A stretch of 64,000 nucleotides of DNA from positions 42,819,218-42,883,217 of the forward strand of contig JAKSZU010000012.1 in the NCBI GenBank assembly GCA_026018925.1, read 5' to 3'. Position 1 is the first letter of the stretch. Each line of letters begins with the position of its first letter. Below, piece after piece: positions 21,655-32,344 of the stretch. The position numbers were made by a program, and so were the translations under genes. The notes below the pieces were generated by a model. That model had not been told where the DNA came from. It saw only the letters and a program-made list of their open reading frames with translations, and ran no database searches. The DNA comes from Tupaia tana (Eukaryota > Chordata > Mammalia > Scandentia > Tupaiidae).

Positions 21655-22130
21655 ATGAAAACGTTCTGGAATGATTTAGAAGCCATAATTGCGCAACTCA
21701 CAAATACACGGGAAACCAGCTTCTTCTATACTTCGAAGGGATGAATTTTATGGCATGAATCCTACGAAGGCCTCACTTTATGAGTTTGTGAATTCTCCAC
21801 TTTAAAGAGGGGAATTTTTTTTTTTTGGAGAGATTTTTGCTATAGGGCGCGTGCGCTCGCCAGACAGACAGAGAGAGACATTAGAGATAGAAAGCGAGAA
21901 ATCATCCCCCGGGGGGATGGTCACGCTGCAATCCCTTCTCCTCCGTTCTCCTCTCGGGATCTTGGGCACGCACGCACACGCGCCCAGCGTGAGTTTTAAG
22001 CCACCGGGTCCGGGACGCGAACCGCGGTCGACTACGTGGGAGTCCAGCGACATAGCCATTACGCCAACTGCTGGTTCCCAAAGAGGGGAATTTTATGGTA
22101 TGTGGATATATCTCAATTAAAAAAAATAAA
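21655..22130 (+). mobile_element. L1 (old L1M-type) 3' end, split by a SINE
   Basis: Before the SINE: ACGTTCTGGAATGATTTAGA, TTGCGCAACTCACAAATAC and TTCTCCACTTTAAAGAGG. After it (22080-22130): GGGAATTTTATGGTATGTGG and ATATATCTCAATTAAAAAAA. This is the familiar L1M 3'UTR run into its A-tail, as I recall it. Confidence 0.65.
21819..22079 (-). mobile_element. SINE family A, young subfamily, reverse
   Basis: Full length; minus-strand head with TGGCGTAATGGCTATGTCGC and B-box variant GGTTCGCGTCC. Exact 15-bp duplication AAAGAGGGGAATTTT at 21804-21818 and 22080-22094, within the L1 3' end. Confidence 0.93.
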
Positions 22131-22194
22131 TCTGAACTATTCTTATACTTCGAAAACGCCCAGGCTCAGAGTGGAACGCCCTCAAGGTCTCAGG

Positions 22195-22460
22195 TGCTGA
22201 GCCCTGAACTCAGGTCAGTGCAGCTCTTCTCATGACACAACCCTCCTCCCCTCAGTCATGATGGGAGAGAAGCTTTCATTTTGTCACTCCCTGACTCAGG
22301 AACTTTCCCTGGCTCCCCATTTCTCCTTGGGCTCAGGTGATCAGCAGACTGGCTATACCTCCAGGTGGAAGTCCATCCTGTCCTGGCCATATTCAGTCCA
22401 CCTATCCCTTTCTTCCAGGGGTGTTCAGATCCCCTAGGCTTTGAGCCAAGTCTGCAAGGG
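22195..22460. mobile_element. L2 fragment
   Basis: TTTGTCACTCCCTGACTCAG, CTTTCCCTGGCTCCCCATTT and GGTGTTCAGATCCCCTAGGC are typical of the L2 3' region. Confidence 0.6.
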
Positions 22461-22859
22461 CACGTGGACCCCAGCTCTGCCTCTCTGTCCCCCCATCTCT
22501 GACCCTTACTCCTCCATATCTGTGACCAGCTTTGCTGGACTTCCCTCTGCCCCCGATAGACACAACCACTGCTCGGATCTTGACTCACTCCAGCACCGTG
22601 TCCCCTGCACACCCCCGCTATGGCTTCCCTCTTCCTCCTGTAATCTCTTGCTTTAAGTCTCTCTCTCTTTTTACCGTAACTTCCCAGAGGAGCAGACCCT
22701 GCCTGGCTAATTCCAGAGGTGTCCGTAGCGCCAGCCACAGAGGCACAGGTTGGGGAGCCCTGAGATCTGTAGATGCCATGTGCACTAGTGCCTGCTCAGG
22801 CTGGGAGCAGGGAGACCCCCAGACCTCTTCATACAGTCGCTGGCAAGTCCTTCTTCCAG
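22461..22859. other. No gene; possibly further L2 remnant
   Basis: Weak L2-like character continuing from the flank; nothing firm. Confidence 0.35.
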
Positions 22860-23250
22860 AAATGAACGAATGCAGCCATTTCTCTCCTCCCTACCACTCC
22901 ATCCTGCTCTGAGCCCTTGGGTATGCCGGCGGCTGCCCCCAGTCTGTCCACACAGCAGCCACCCAGTGAGCCTCTGTGAGCCTGAATCTGACATAGCTCT
23001 CCTCTTGGAACAGATCTGTGCTTTCTGCCAGGATGCACAGTCTCTGTCCCTTCATCCCCAACACCAGCTCACCTCCGTGTTCTAGAACCTGCCAAATCAC
23101 TCCCTGCTCAGAGCACCGGCTTTCCCTCCACCGGGACAATCCCCCACGGACAGCTCCTTGCCCTCATGCTGCCCTCTGCTCCAGCATCACCTTCCACGGG
23201 CCTTCCTCCCTCCCCCCGCCATGACCCCCTGCAGCCCCCCATCTGGAACA
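22860..23250. mobile_element. L2 fragment
   Basis: ATCACTCCCTGCTCAGAGC, CAGCTCCTTGCCCTCATGCT and CACCTTCCACGGGCCTTCCT follow L2 wording. Boundaries approximate. Confidence 0.45.
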
Positions 23251-23544
23251 GTCTTTCAGATTTGCTGGCCTGTCTCCCCAGCTCGGGGCATCCCACTGAG
23301 GGTAGAGCCCCCAGCCTCCTCCATGGCTGGCTCCCCCTGCCCAGAACAGGCTGAGCACCCTGAAGCTCGCTGGGTAGATCAAAGGAGCATGGCGGGGGGG
23401 ATGGCTTCCCTGCCAGCAGGAGCTGTGGCCACCCCAGGAGGGGGCAGGCATCCATGGGGCACAGGGACATGCTCGAGTCGCTGCCCACCCAGACAGCGTC
23501 CCTCCTGGGCATCCCTGCGAGGCAGCGGAGGGGAGGCCGGGGCG

Positions 23545-23655
23545 GAATAACCAGATTAGCCTAAGCGGCTGCTCTTGTTTCCTGGCGTAATTGGATTGAG
23601 GCCATGTTTCAGTGCAGCTGCATTTAATATTGTAATTCTGCAGCCGCCTGCCCCC
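23545..23655. promoter_or_regulatory. AT-rich island, candidate enhancer
   Basis: GGAATAACCAGATTAGCC, TTTCCTGGCGTAATTGGATT and TGCATTTAATATTGTAATTC. Compact, no repeat match, homeodomain-type cores. Confidence 0.42.
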
Positions 23656-25150
23656 TGAGAGCAGCCCACCAGCGCCGCCGCCAGAACTGCGAGAGGCAGG
23701 CCTGGGCAGGGGTCTCGGGCCTGCGCAGATGCCAACCTGGCCCTCTCCCTCTCGCGAGGCTACGACTTTCTGGGCAAGGGGCCCGAGGCTGGGTGCGAGG
23801 AGGTTTGGAAGGAAGGAGGAAGGAAGGGAAGCATCAGCTACCTCCTGGGAGGCGCGCACAGGCGTGACAGTGAAGGCCCACCTCGCAGCACCCCGAGGCC
23901 AGGCCCTGGGACCCCAGCTAAGGAAGGGGGTCCAGTAAGGCTCAGCCCCTTCAGGCCACAATCCCCAGAGAACCCAAGGTGCCGTAAACATATGCTATTG
24001 CCACCATTCTGGGGGCCCTGGCCCAAGTGGCCAAGCAGCAGTGCCCCCAGGCTGCCAGAACCCAGCAGTAGCCCAGTCTACACAGGACTCAGCAGTGAAG
24101 GTCCAGTGCCAGGTGACTGTGGTGATGGCGGTGACACCCCCAACCTTGAATGGGAGCACCTCCTGAGACCCCTGGGGGAGCGGCGGGGGGATGCACTTGC
24201 CACCCAGCCGTGGGTCTGTCTGTGTGTCTGTGGACAAGTCTGTCAGTGTGCATGCCCAAGAGCCGTGGCGTATGTGTGCACATGTATTAGGGGGTGAGGG
24301 AACCCCACACCTGCGCCTCCCCTCGTCTGGAGTCTGAAGCCCAGCTGTGTCTTCAAAGTGCCCATGGGCACCTGGATCCTGAGGCCAGGCTGATGGGTCT
24401 CTGAAACCCAAGAAGCTGGGGGGCAGGGGGAGGAAGTCTGAGACTAGGGTCAGAGGTGAAGGCAGCCCTGGGCAGGGCCCTGCAGAAGGAGGAAGGAAGG
24501 GAGGCATCACCCCCCCCCAGGGTGTGGCCCCACCAGGTTCGGACATTTGCGGCTGCCCGGCGGGCACCTGTTGGCAGATGCAGCCCATGTGACTGAAGGT
24601 GGCCCCTCCCAGGGCTCGGACCCAGCACCGAGGACCTCAGGGACAGAGCGGCCTTTCCCCCAGCAGCGAGGGGGTTCAGGCCCACCTGGGACAGGGAGCA
24701 CTAGAGGTCCAGGACGCTCCTCGGAGTCTGTGGACCCCCAACCCCCCATCCCCCTCTCTCCCTCCTACCTGCTCCCCACAGCTCCAGGCCTGGCGACAGC
24801 TCCCATCCATCACTCAGCCCTATTTTTAGGAGGTGATAACCCAGCTGTGAAAATTCACTCCACGCCGATCCCTTCCACGTGAGGAAGTCTTAGCCCCAAG
24901 CTGATGAGCGAGCGAGGGAGGAAACATGGGAAGGCAGGGGCTGGCGGAGGGGGAGGTTTGTGGCAGGCACCCAGCAGAGGAGCCCGGGGGCCAGCGCTGA
25001 GAGCCGTGCAGGGTGAGGCCGCGGCAGCCCTGAGAGCCACTGGGCCTGTGTAGGAGGATGGGAGTCCACGGCCTGCCTGCCTTAGCTCTGCCTGGACCTC
25101 TGTATCCCAGCTGTAAAGTGAGCTGTGACCTCACATCACAGCCAGGCTCG
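23656..25150. other. No gene; GC-rich unique sequence
   Basis: Includes a GGAA-rich patch (23808-23830), TGTCTGT-rich stretch (24210-24250) and a short C run near 24510. Open frames up to 197 codons show no recognisable protein. Confidence 0.45.
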
Positions 25151-25154
25151 CACC

Positions 25155-25195
25155 TGTAAGGCTGCCAGGTAAAATACAGCCAGCAGGAAGGGTGG
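25155..25195 (-). mobile_element. Old interspersed repeat fragment (reverse arm)
   Basis: GGCTGCCAGGTAAAATACAG resembles the reverse of a common mammalian repeat end that reads CTGTATTTTA..CTGGCAACCC. The same repeat type appears forward at 26030-26165. Confidence 0.35.
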
Positions 25196-25204
25196 ACAGC
25201 AGGA

Positions 25205-25394
25205 AAGCAGGATGCTCTAAGGCTGACCCACATGGGGAGGTTCCCGGCTGGCATCCAGAGACCTCCCTGAGTGTGCTCGGCACACCTGCATGAGCTGGGG
25301 CTGGCTGAGGCTGGGTGTGGATCGCAGCATTCAGACTGGCTTGGGTGCTTGCTCTGTCTCTCTGTCTCACTCATGGAAGGAATAAATACCTTTT
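25205..25394 (+). mobile_element. SINE family D
   Basis: AAGGCTGACCCACATGGGGA, CCAGAGACCTCCCTGAGTGT, GCTCGGCACACCTGCATGAG, CT tract and CACTCATGGAAGGAATAAAT tail. Followed directly by two family A copies in the same orientation. Confidence 0.7.
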
Positions 25395-25410
25395 AAAAAT
25401 ACAGGAACCC

Positions 25411-25680
25411 GGGCTAATAGGTAGTGTAGTGGTTGAGGCACTGGACTCCCACTTGGCTGACCACAGTTCAAAACCCAGACCTGGTGGCTTGAGATTCACA
25501 CCAGGTATATGTGTGCATGCGTGTGTGCCCAAAATCCCAGGAGGAGAATGGAGGAGAAGGAATTGTCGCATGGCCATTCCCACCCCCACCCCCCAGGGGG
25601 AGGGTGATTTCTCAGTTTCCCTTTCACTGTTTCTCTCTGGAGAACACACACTCCCTATGGAAAAAACTTAAAAAAAAAAA
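25411..25680 (+). mobile_element. SINE family A in the tail of a family D SINE
   Basis: Head GGGCTAATAGGTAGTGTAGT, GGAGGAGAATGGAGGAGAAG body, end CTCCCTATGGAAAAAAC. Flanks AAAAATACAGGAACCC (25395-25410) and AAAAATGCAGGAACCC (25681-25696): 16 bp, one mismatch. Confidence 0.87.
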
Positions 25681-25696
25681 AAAAATGCAGGAACCC

Positions 25697-25925
25697 ATGG
25701 GTTAGCCGGTGGTGGCACATGGTTAAGGTGGCCAGATCCCACGTGGCCAACTGCACAGTTCAATGCACTTGGTGTGTGTGTCCAAAAACCTCAGAGGAGA
25801 ATGGAGAAGGGGTTGCAGTGTGGCCATCCTCCCCAGGGGTGCTTTCTTACTTTCCCTTTCTCTTTGTCTCTTTCTTGCGAGTCCGTGCACCCTATCGCAA
25901 ATTTAAACACACACACATACACATA
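25697..25925 (+). mobile_element. SINE family A, diverged
   Basis: TTAGCCGGTGGTGGCACATG head, CAGAGGAGAATGGAGAAGG body, GTGCACCCTATCGCAAATTT end. The third SINE of a same-strand train. Confidence 0.72.
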
Positions 25926-25930
25926 TATAC

Positions 25931-25994
25931 ATGTCAGAAGAGGCATGATGTATTTTCTATGCAAAAATACATCATGACTTTTCTGATGACCCAA
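25931..25994. mobile_element. Mariner-type palindromic MITE, copy 1
   Basis: About 64 bp whose halves are reverse complements: ATGATGTATTTTCTATGC against the right half ATACATCATGACTTTTC. The right end CTGATGACCCAA is followed by TA; the left tip is eroded. Same family as 36468-36537. Confidence 0.75.
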
Positions 25995-26029
25995 TATATA
26001 CACCCCACACACACATAGGGACCCACGTA

Positions 26030-26165
26030 AATGCATATTTCGGACAAACAAAAAATGAGTATGTGCCTAATATTGCATGGGATATACTTTTACTGTGAAA
26101 GTTATTGGCTATTTATCTGAAATTCAACTTTAATCAGACAATGGCACTTCTATTCACTAAATACG
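26030..26165 (+). mobile_element. Old mammalian interspersed repeat fragment
   Basis: TATTGCATGGGATATACTTT, TGGCTATTTATCTGAAATTC and AACTTTAATCAGACAATGGC resemble a widespread mammalian repeat (probably an L1M or LTR piece; I am not certain which). Confidence 0.45.
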
Positions 26166-26344
26166 GCAGGCAGCCCTGCTTCCTCGGCCCTACGTGTCTC
26201 TCCACCTCCCTGCCTCTACCCATCCTGTTGCTGTCAGGAGTGCCCTGCTCCCTCCCCAGGGCAGCCGGCACACCCTTCACTCTGGTGCCACACCCACCTG
26301 CAGTCCCCGTGTCTGCTGGACTGACCTCCAGCTCCTGAAGACAG

Positions 26345-26490
26345 GGAGGGTCAACCTCGCCCTGGCTGTGGGACCTCAGGCAATCTCACCTCCCTCTCTG
26401 AGCCTCCATCTCCTCCTGGGTGGAGATAATAATAGCACCCACCAAATAAGGCTGCCGTGATTACGAGCGGATACTGGCTGAGAGCTTAGA
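26345..26490 (+). mobile_element. MIR fragment
   Basis: GGCTGTGGGACCTCAGGCAA, CTCTCTGAGCCTCCATCTCC and GAGATAATAATAGCACCCAC in MIR order. Confidence 0.82.
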
Positions 26491-26547
26491 GCCGTAAGTC
26501 TGCAGTGTCCAGATTCTCAGTGCCAGCGCGGGCCCAGCGCAGATGAG

Positions 26548-26690
26548 ACACTCATTCATTCATTCATCCACTCATTCATTCATTCAGCTAGTACACACGA
26601 CCAGCCTGTGCGATGCCAGGTGCTGCTGTGGCCCCTGGAGACCGTCAGGGAGCCATAGGCTGTTCTGGGCACCCAGGAGCCTCCAGATCT
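26548..26690. mobile_element. L2 fragment with ATTC repeats
   Basis: CACTCATTCATTCATTCATC expansion followed by TGTGCGATGCCAGGTGCTGC, the usual L2 arrangement. Confidence 0.65.
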
Positions 26691-27165
26691 GTTACTGCCC
26701 TTGGAGCTGCTGGACCCAGCATTGGGTGCCGGGAGCAGGGTCTCCTGACCCAGGGGTGCAGGGCCACAGCAGCACCTGGTGAGGGGCAGAGAGCTTTGTG
26801 GAGGATGTGGAAACCTGCAGGATGAGATGAAGGGGAGAGAGCAAGGGCTGGACTCGTTCAAGGACCTGAGGGAGAGTGGGGAAGGGGTAGCGGGTGGGAG
26901 CTGGCAAGGTTGCTGGGGTCCAGGCAGGGGCGGGTGACTGGCAGTTCACACCGTGTGCTAGAGATGCCCCTGGCTGCCGGGTTGGGGGGCTGACTGCAGA
27001 AAGGACATGAGGGCAGTGTGGAGTGGGGCCCCTGTGCCGTCCCTCTCGCTTCCCTCCACCAGATACCAGGTTTCCCCTGACCCTCCTCAGTTGTCATTGC
27101 GAATCAGCATGGAATGGGACAAGAACCCAGCCCCAAGGGGAGGGAGGAACAGGGCCACGTGATCC
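26691..27165. other. No gene; possible L2 continuation
   Basis: GGCTGGACTCGTTCAAGGAC region might be diverged L2. Nothing else identified. Confidence 0.35.
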
Positions 27166-27169
27166 ACCA

Positions 27170-27345
27170 CCTCTGCCTGCCCCCTTGGTTGAGGCGGTCT
27201 GCCACCTACCACCACAGCTAGGGGCTGGGAGCAAGTTACTTAGCCTCTCTGAGCCTCAGTTTCCCTGCCTGTAAAATGGGAATGATAACAGCTTAGCACC
27301 GTGATAGGGATCAAAATGTATGATGTGTGTCAAGTGTCGGGTTTT
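27170..27345 (+). mobile_element. MIR, long
   Basis: GGGAGCAAGTTACTTAGCCT, CTCTGAGCCTCAGTTTCCCT and GTAAAATGGGAATGATAACA are near consensus. Confidence 0.88.
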
Positions 27346-28020
27346 CAGTGCTGCCAGACCATGGCTGGGACCCCGACGGTCTGTTCAGTCCAGATGGAGT
27401 GATTTGGAGGGAGGGAGGTTGTCCGGGGGACACAGGGGTGAGGACCAGCCAGGCAGTCCTCAGACTTTCTAGACATGGTCCAGGATTTCCTGGGAGGATG
27501 AGCTGGCATGCGTGATCGGGCTTGTCAGACTCGTGGTCTCAAAACCTCGAGGACACCCTGTGGAGCCAGCCTCCCTTCCCATATTTTCTGTGGAAGAAAG
27601 GCAGCCAAGGAGGATAAAGGGGCTACAGGAGAGCTGCCCCAGGACCCCCATCCCTACACTCCCCCTCTACCCTGCAAGTGGGAGCCCCCTTTAAGCTCGA
27701 GTGATTCAATGTGAAGTGACCCCTTTGGCTCAGGATGGTACCTCCCTGACCATGCACAAGTCCCAACTGTAAAGGGGACATTTATGGTTTCAAAGTGAGG
27801 CCTGCGATCACCAGGGCACCCACAGCCTCCCCAGGAACCTGGGAGAGTGACGTGCAGAGAGCCTGGCACCCCTGGCAGCCCCTAGGCCCACAGGGCAGTC
27901 AGGCTCCAGGGAAGAAGGGGGCTTGACACTGTGGGCACGCTGGAAGGGCACAGGCCCCCTCGAGGAGAGCCCAGTGCTGGGAGAGTTCAATGGAGGGCCT
28001 GCGGGGGGACGGCTCAGGGC
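27346..28020. other. No feature recognised
   Basis: No repeat identified. A short AT-richer patch at 27690-27800 (GGACATTTATGGTTTCAAAG) is too weak to call. Confidence 0.4.
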
Positions 28021-28024
28021 AGAG

Positions 28025-28170
28025 GGGACACTAGGATTGCTTCTCTATCCCTGATTTGCTGTGTGATCTGGGCCCAGAAGCCCAACTTCTCTGAGCGCTT
28101 TTCTCCCTCTGTAACATGAGGCCAGGGCTTCCCTCCCAGGGTTGCTCTGAGGGTCATGGGGGCTCCTGTG
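28025..28170 (+). mobile_element. MIR fragment
   Basis: TGATTTGCTGTGTGATCTGG, CTTCTCTGAGCGCTTTTCTC and GGGTTGCTCTGAGGGTCATG follow MIR. Confidence 0.75.
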
Positions 28171-28179
28171 GGTGGAGCT

Positions 28180-28310
28180 CAGCACAGAAAGCTGCTTTTA
28201 TAAACCTCAGAGGTGACGCAGCAGGGTCAGGGAAGCTCTCCCAGAACCAGGGCCTTGAAGCACGCCCAGGAGTTCAGCAGGTAGAAAAGGCGGGGAAAGC
28301 TTCATAAGCC
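28180..28310. mobile_element. L2 fragment
   Basis: GGTCAGGGAAGCTCTCCCAG and GGGCCTTGAAGCACGCCCAG followed by AGTTCAGCAGGTAGAAAAGG resemble L2. Confidence 0.5.
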
Positions 28311-28339
28311 TCACATCCTGGTAGGGAGAGAAAAGAGCT

Positions 28340-28420
28340 CGCAAGCTGGATTCTGGGGCTTTGGAGAAATCCGTCCTTTGTGCCTCGGTTTCCCCATCTT
28401 AAAGGAGCCCAATGCCCTAA
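28340..28420 (+). mobile_element. MIR fragment, short
   Basis: CTTTGTGCCTCGGTTTCCCC then ATCTTAAAGGAGCCCAATG. Confidence 0.5.
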
Positions 28421-29464
28421 ACCAGCTTCACGTCTAGGTATGACACTAGGCGACTCTGCTGTGAGTGGAGGCAGGGCCTGAGTGGGGAGGGGGCTTCCTT
28501 CTGACTGGCTGGCTGATGGGTCATGCGGGTGCGGACCACCAGGAATGGCCGGATGCCCTCTCCTTTGTGCTTGGACCTCCAAGGCATTCCCAGGGCTCCC
28601 TACCCCCACTCTCAGCCCAGCCAGCCTCCCCAGACTCCAGAGGTTGCTGGGCCAGACCCAGGTCCCCAGCTGCAGTTCGGGCTCCGTGAGGGTTGGGGAC
28701 TGCAAATCCCCTCCCCAGCACAGGGCTGGATGGGCTGCTGGTTTTCTCCGAGGGAAGTGCCATGTTTACTCTGCCGAGGCCCAGCTTTTACTCCCCGAGG
28801 AGTGTGTTTAGGAGGCGAGAACCCACGCGCACACATGCACCCGCACACCATCTGACGCGCCAGACCGCACAGGCTTGCAGCCCAGCCGCAGCTGTGTACC
28901 CCCAGCGCCGTCTCTGGCCTGCATCTCCCATGCCTTGCCCAGGGCCTGGTGGCCTCCGCCCAGCAGGCGAGGGGCGCTAAGTTTTAGTGAACCAGCTATC
29001 AGTAAGGATTACACAGGACCTCAGGTAAAGCTTCCAAATCCTCCCAGATTCATCCTGTCCATCCTAGGATGCCCAAACCGAGGCTGTGGGCGCTTGAGTA
29101 ACCTCCCCAGAGTGGAAACCAGAAAATGGCAAGTAGGGGTCTAAGATATCCAGAACCCCACATCTGGCCTGGGTGCCTCAGAGACGGGGGTAGGCAGGGG
29201 GCAGTGGGGTCTGCAGAGACCACAGGATGACACCTGGGCGGCTGCCCACTGATCCTAACCAGAGTCCCTGCAGCAGACAGCAGGTGCTCCAAAAGGGCTT
29301 GTGCATGGACTGAAGACTGGCCAAGAGGGTAAACTGAGGCAGGAGCAGGCAGTCCTGGGGGCCTAGGCTAGAGACCCCCTGTGGTGGGAGTCTCTGCTCC
29401 CGGGTTCCCTGGACATCCTGGAGCAGGGACAGGTGGCTCTGAGCCTTTAAAGGGGTGGGCAGCG
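28421..29464. other. No gene recognised
   Basis: GC-rich. CAC-rich stretch at 28825-28865. Weak reverse MIR wording at 29060-29130. No exon supported. Confidence 0.4.
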
Positions 29465-29665
29465 GTGAGAGGCGACCCCCTGTGAGGCAGAGCCACAGGA
29501 AGGTTCTGGGTTTGTGTCCAGAGACCTCCCTGAGTACGACAGGTACCTACACGCTCGTGGTCCGTGTTGGCTAACGTGTCGAGACCCTGCTGGGGGTGCT
29601 GGCTCTCTGTCTCTCTGCTCCTGTCTCTCATTCTGGACTAAACAGAAACTTCACAACAGCAATAA
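29465..29665 (+). mobile_element. SINE family D, diverged
   Basis: GCCACAGGAAGGTTCTGGGT, CCAGAGACCTCCCTGAGTAC, CT tract TCTCTGTCTCTCTGCTCC, then GGACTAAACAGAAAC. Confidence 0.65.
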
Positions 29666-29917
29666 GAAGGCAAGGCCTGCTGGCTCCGCCTCCAGGTGGC
29701 TGTGGGTGGGCTTGACCCTTGCCTTTGCATGGGCGTCTTGGGGTTCACAGAGCCTCAGAAGGTGAGGTTAGGGACAGCTGAGCCCCACACGGGGTGACGC
29801 CACCACAGAAAGCTGGGCAGACTGAGCCCCACACTCCGAGAGCAGTTCTCTCTCGCTGCACTCCCAGTGCTGTCCAGGGCTGAAGTGCTGGAACCCACAG
29901 CCAGGGCGTGAGGGGTG

Positions 29918-30020
29918 AGGGCGTATTATCCCCATGAGGTGGCTTGGCTGTGCAGACCAGGGTGCAGGCAGGGAAGTGCCACGCCCAGGGCCACCCGCCA
30001 GGAGGCAGCGCGGTGGCGTT
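29918..30020 (-). mobile_element. MIR fragment
   Basis: GTATTATCCCCATGAGGTGG and CCACGCCCAGGGCCACCCGC fit a diverged reverse MIR. Nothing recognised in 29666-29917, and 30120-30175 is an AT-rich remnant without identity. Confidence 0.5.
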
Positions 30021-30484
30021 TAGCCAGGAGTCCAGGGGGCTCACACTTGGCGTCATTCGCACGGTTCATGGGGGTTTGGCTTATCATCGCTTCCTAAGCT
30101 ACAGAGATGCCCCGCGTGTTTTTTGTATTTATCTAATGTTATGTAATACTAACTTTTTTTTTTTTAAACAAGGGCTGCATCAGCTGACCTTCTAATTTTA
30201 GCTTCTGGGATTCCTACACTGCTGACTTCCAGAGCCCGGCCAGAGGCAGCCCTCAGAGGGCGTGCCCGAGGCACCCATGGGCTGCTGCTCCTTGGCCTGA
30301 CCCCCAGGGCCTGCACCCCGACCTGTGCAATGGTGCAGGACCATTCCCTCCGTCCCAGGGCAGTGTGGGATGAAGGGAGACCTGCACCCTTGGCCCCCCA
30401 TCTCCCCCCAGGCCCACTGCAGCTCCCTCACTCCCTCCCTGGCTGCCGGAGGGGCAGGGCCGCGCGGAGCCGGCTCTGAGTTCA

Positions 30485-30590
30485 GCAGTCGATCGGGGCT
30501 CACATCATCCTGTCTGCCGGGAGGATTTAGTGCACGCCGCGGTCAATAGCGCGTTTGTTTTGCTATCGACCAGCCTGGGCAGCTCCGGAG
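30485..30590. promoter_or_regulatory. CpG-containing island, weak candidate element
   Basis: AGTCGATCGGGGCTCACATC, GTGCACGCCGCGGTCAATAG and TTTGTTTTGCTATCGACC keep many CpGs outside any repeat. Confidence 0.3.
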
Positions 30591-30884
30591 CAGGCAGGCC
30601 CCCTCGCTGCTCATGCCTCTTCAGGCTGTGGAGCCTGGAGTGGAAGCCCCTCTGGGCAGACTGGAGGCTCCTGGAGACCCCCTCCCAGGCCTTTCACCAC
30701 CACCGGCCCTGCCCACAGCCTGGCCTTGGTAAGCCTCAACTCAGGGCCCCTAAAGATACATGCCCTCCACAGGCCCCGGGAGGATGGGATAGGCCGTCTC
30801 CTGCCACCCCTGATTCTGGGGCCTCCTGCTGGACAGAGAGCCCTGGCCTCATGGTGACCTCATAACCACTGGGCTAGGAGCGGG

Positions 30885-30975
30885 GGGCTCTGTGTACCCA
30901 CTTCACAAATGGGAAAACCAAGGCCCAGAGATGTGACATGACCCTACCAGTAGCTGGAGAAGCAACAGTATAGGG
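30885..30975 (-). mobile_element. MIR fragment
   Basis: CCCACTTCACAAATGGGAAA, ACCAAGGCCCAGAGATGTGA. Intervals 30591-30884 and 30976-31150 show nothing firm. Confidence 0.65.
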
Positions 30976-31154
30976 GGAGGGGGCACTTAGGGGCTGAGCC
31001 TCCCACCATGCCAAGATCAGACCCTGTGGCTTGGAATGGACCCCAGGTTGGCCCTGGCCCAGTCCAAGAGCCAAGGGGACTCTTTGGCCCCAGCTCAGCC
31101 CCACCCCTGGCCACACCAGGTTAAGGGAAAAGGTAGACAGTAGGTCTCACTCCA

Positions 31155-31250
31155 TGGCTTTTACTCACGTATTCATTCAACAAACATTGCCAGAGACCTG
31201 ATCTGTGCCACAGGCTTGGGGTCCCAGCTGGAATCTGGGAGCACCCTAGC
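31155..31250. mobile_element. L2 fragment
   Basis: CGTATTCATTCAACAAACAT then CCAGAGACCTGATCTGTGCC is the L2 3'-region start. Confidence 0.65.
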
Positions 31251-31339
31251 ACCTCACGCAGCCCTGGGCTGGGTGGACAACTATTTCGGTTGAGAGAGAA
31301 AGAGAGAAAGGGGGGGGGCGTAACAGGGAGATGGGGGGG

Positions 31340-31520
31340 AGGCTAGGAGGGCTGCTTCCAGCTGGGAGCGGGAGGAGAACCTTGCAGGAGGTCTTCCTTG
31401 AGGAGGTGGTGAGGAATGAGTAGAATTTTGACAACTAAGGGCAAAAAGGCACCCTACGTGGAAGGCCCAGCAGAGGCAAAGGCTTGGGTCCTGACAGGTC
31501 ACGCGAGAGCGAGGTGCACG
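31340..31520. mobile_element. L2 fragment
   Basis: CAGGAGGTCTTCCTTGAGGA, AATGAGTAGAATTTTGACAA and GAGGCAAAGGCTTGGGTCC. Preceded by a purine-rich run at 31290-31318. Confidence 0.6.
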
Positions 31521-31689
31521 TCTGCCGGTGAAATTTGGCAGTCTGAGGAGTGTACGGACCCGGTCCTCTGGAGCACGGAGAAAAGGCAGCCCCTCCTCAG
31601 CCCGCTTAACCAACCCCTGAAGGTTAAACAACCCCACAAGCAACCCCACCCCCCACCAACCGTCCCAGCAGGAGGTCCCCACCTCACTC

Positions 31690-31890
31690 CTCCTTCCTCC
31701 TCTCCCCCCTACCAAAATGAGAAAGAGCAAAAAAAACCTATTATTGTTCACGCCTCATCTCACACCAAAGTTATTAAATTTCATTCCACGAACAAATAAA
31801 TCCATTTTTATTGCAGCGGGAGGAGCGGGCAGCCGTTTTGCTGTTTTACCTTTTTTATTTTTCAAAGTCCTGTTAAATCTGCCCCGATTT
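31690..31890. promoter_or_regulatory. AT-rich island, candidate conserved element
   Basis: AACCTATTATTGTTCACGCC, CCAAAGTTATTAAATTTCAT, CAAATAAATCCATTTTTATT and TTTTTCAAAGTCCTGTTAAA. No repeat match; sharp GC boundary at both ends. Confidence 0.45.
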
Positions 31891-32154
31891 GCTGGGAGGC
31901 CCCCACGGCCCCAGCACTGCCAGGGTTAGTTACTGCGTTTTCTCCTCCTGGCGGCTCCCAGGGGAGGGACAGCGGGTGGGGCTGGTTCCCGCCCCCACTG
32001 CTACCTGTGCTCGCAGGCAGCCTCCGTGGCCAGCCTGCCTGTGGGAGGGTCGGAAGGCTTCCCGCCAGCCTCCTGTTTGTTTGACATTTTATAGTTTTCC
32101 AAACACTTCCCGCGCATTCCCTCCCCGAGGCTCTGGCGGTCCTGTTGGGGAGGT

Positions 32155-32240
32155 GTCTCAGCTCTGTTTTATCGGAAGAAAGCTGAGGCTCAGAAGGACC
32201 AGGAGGAGCCGGATGGCAGAGACAGAGGCTCTGGCTCCTT
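32155..32240 (-). mobile_element. MIR fragment
   Basis: GTTTTATCGGAAGAAAGCTG followed by AGGCTCAGAAGGACCAGG. The interval 31891-32154 has no clear identity. Confidence 0.6.
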
Positions 32241-32344
32241 CCCTCAGGCTGGAGCTGGCCTGGCCTCACACTGGGGGGCTCGCAGGGCTGTGATCTCAGA
32301 TCTCGGGAGACAGCACTTGGGTGGAGCAGGGACTGGACTCCCAA

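Noticed and set aside
23164..23991. 275-codon minus-strand open frame
   Set aside because: Crosses an AT-rich island and an L2 remnant; no domain recognised.
26548..26590. CRISPR-like or satellite array at the ATTC repeats
   Set aside because: Simple tetranucleotide expansion at an L2 end; no spacers.
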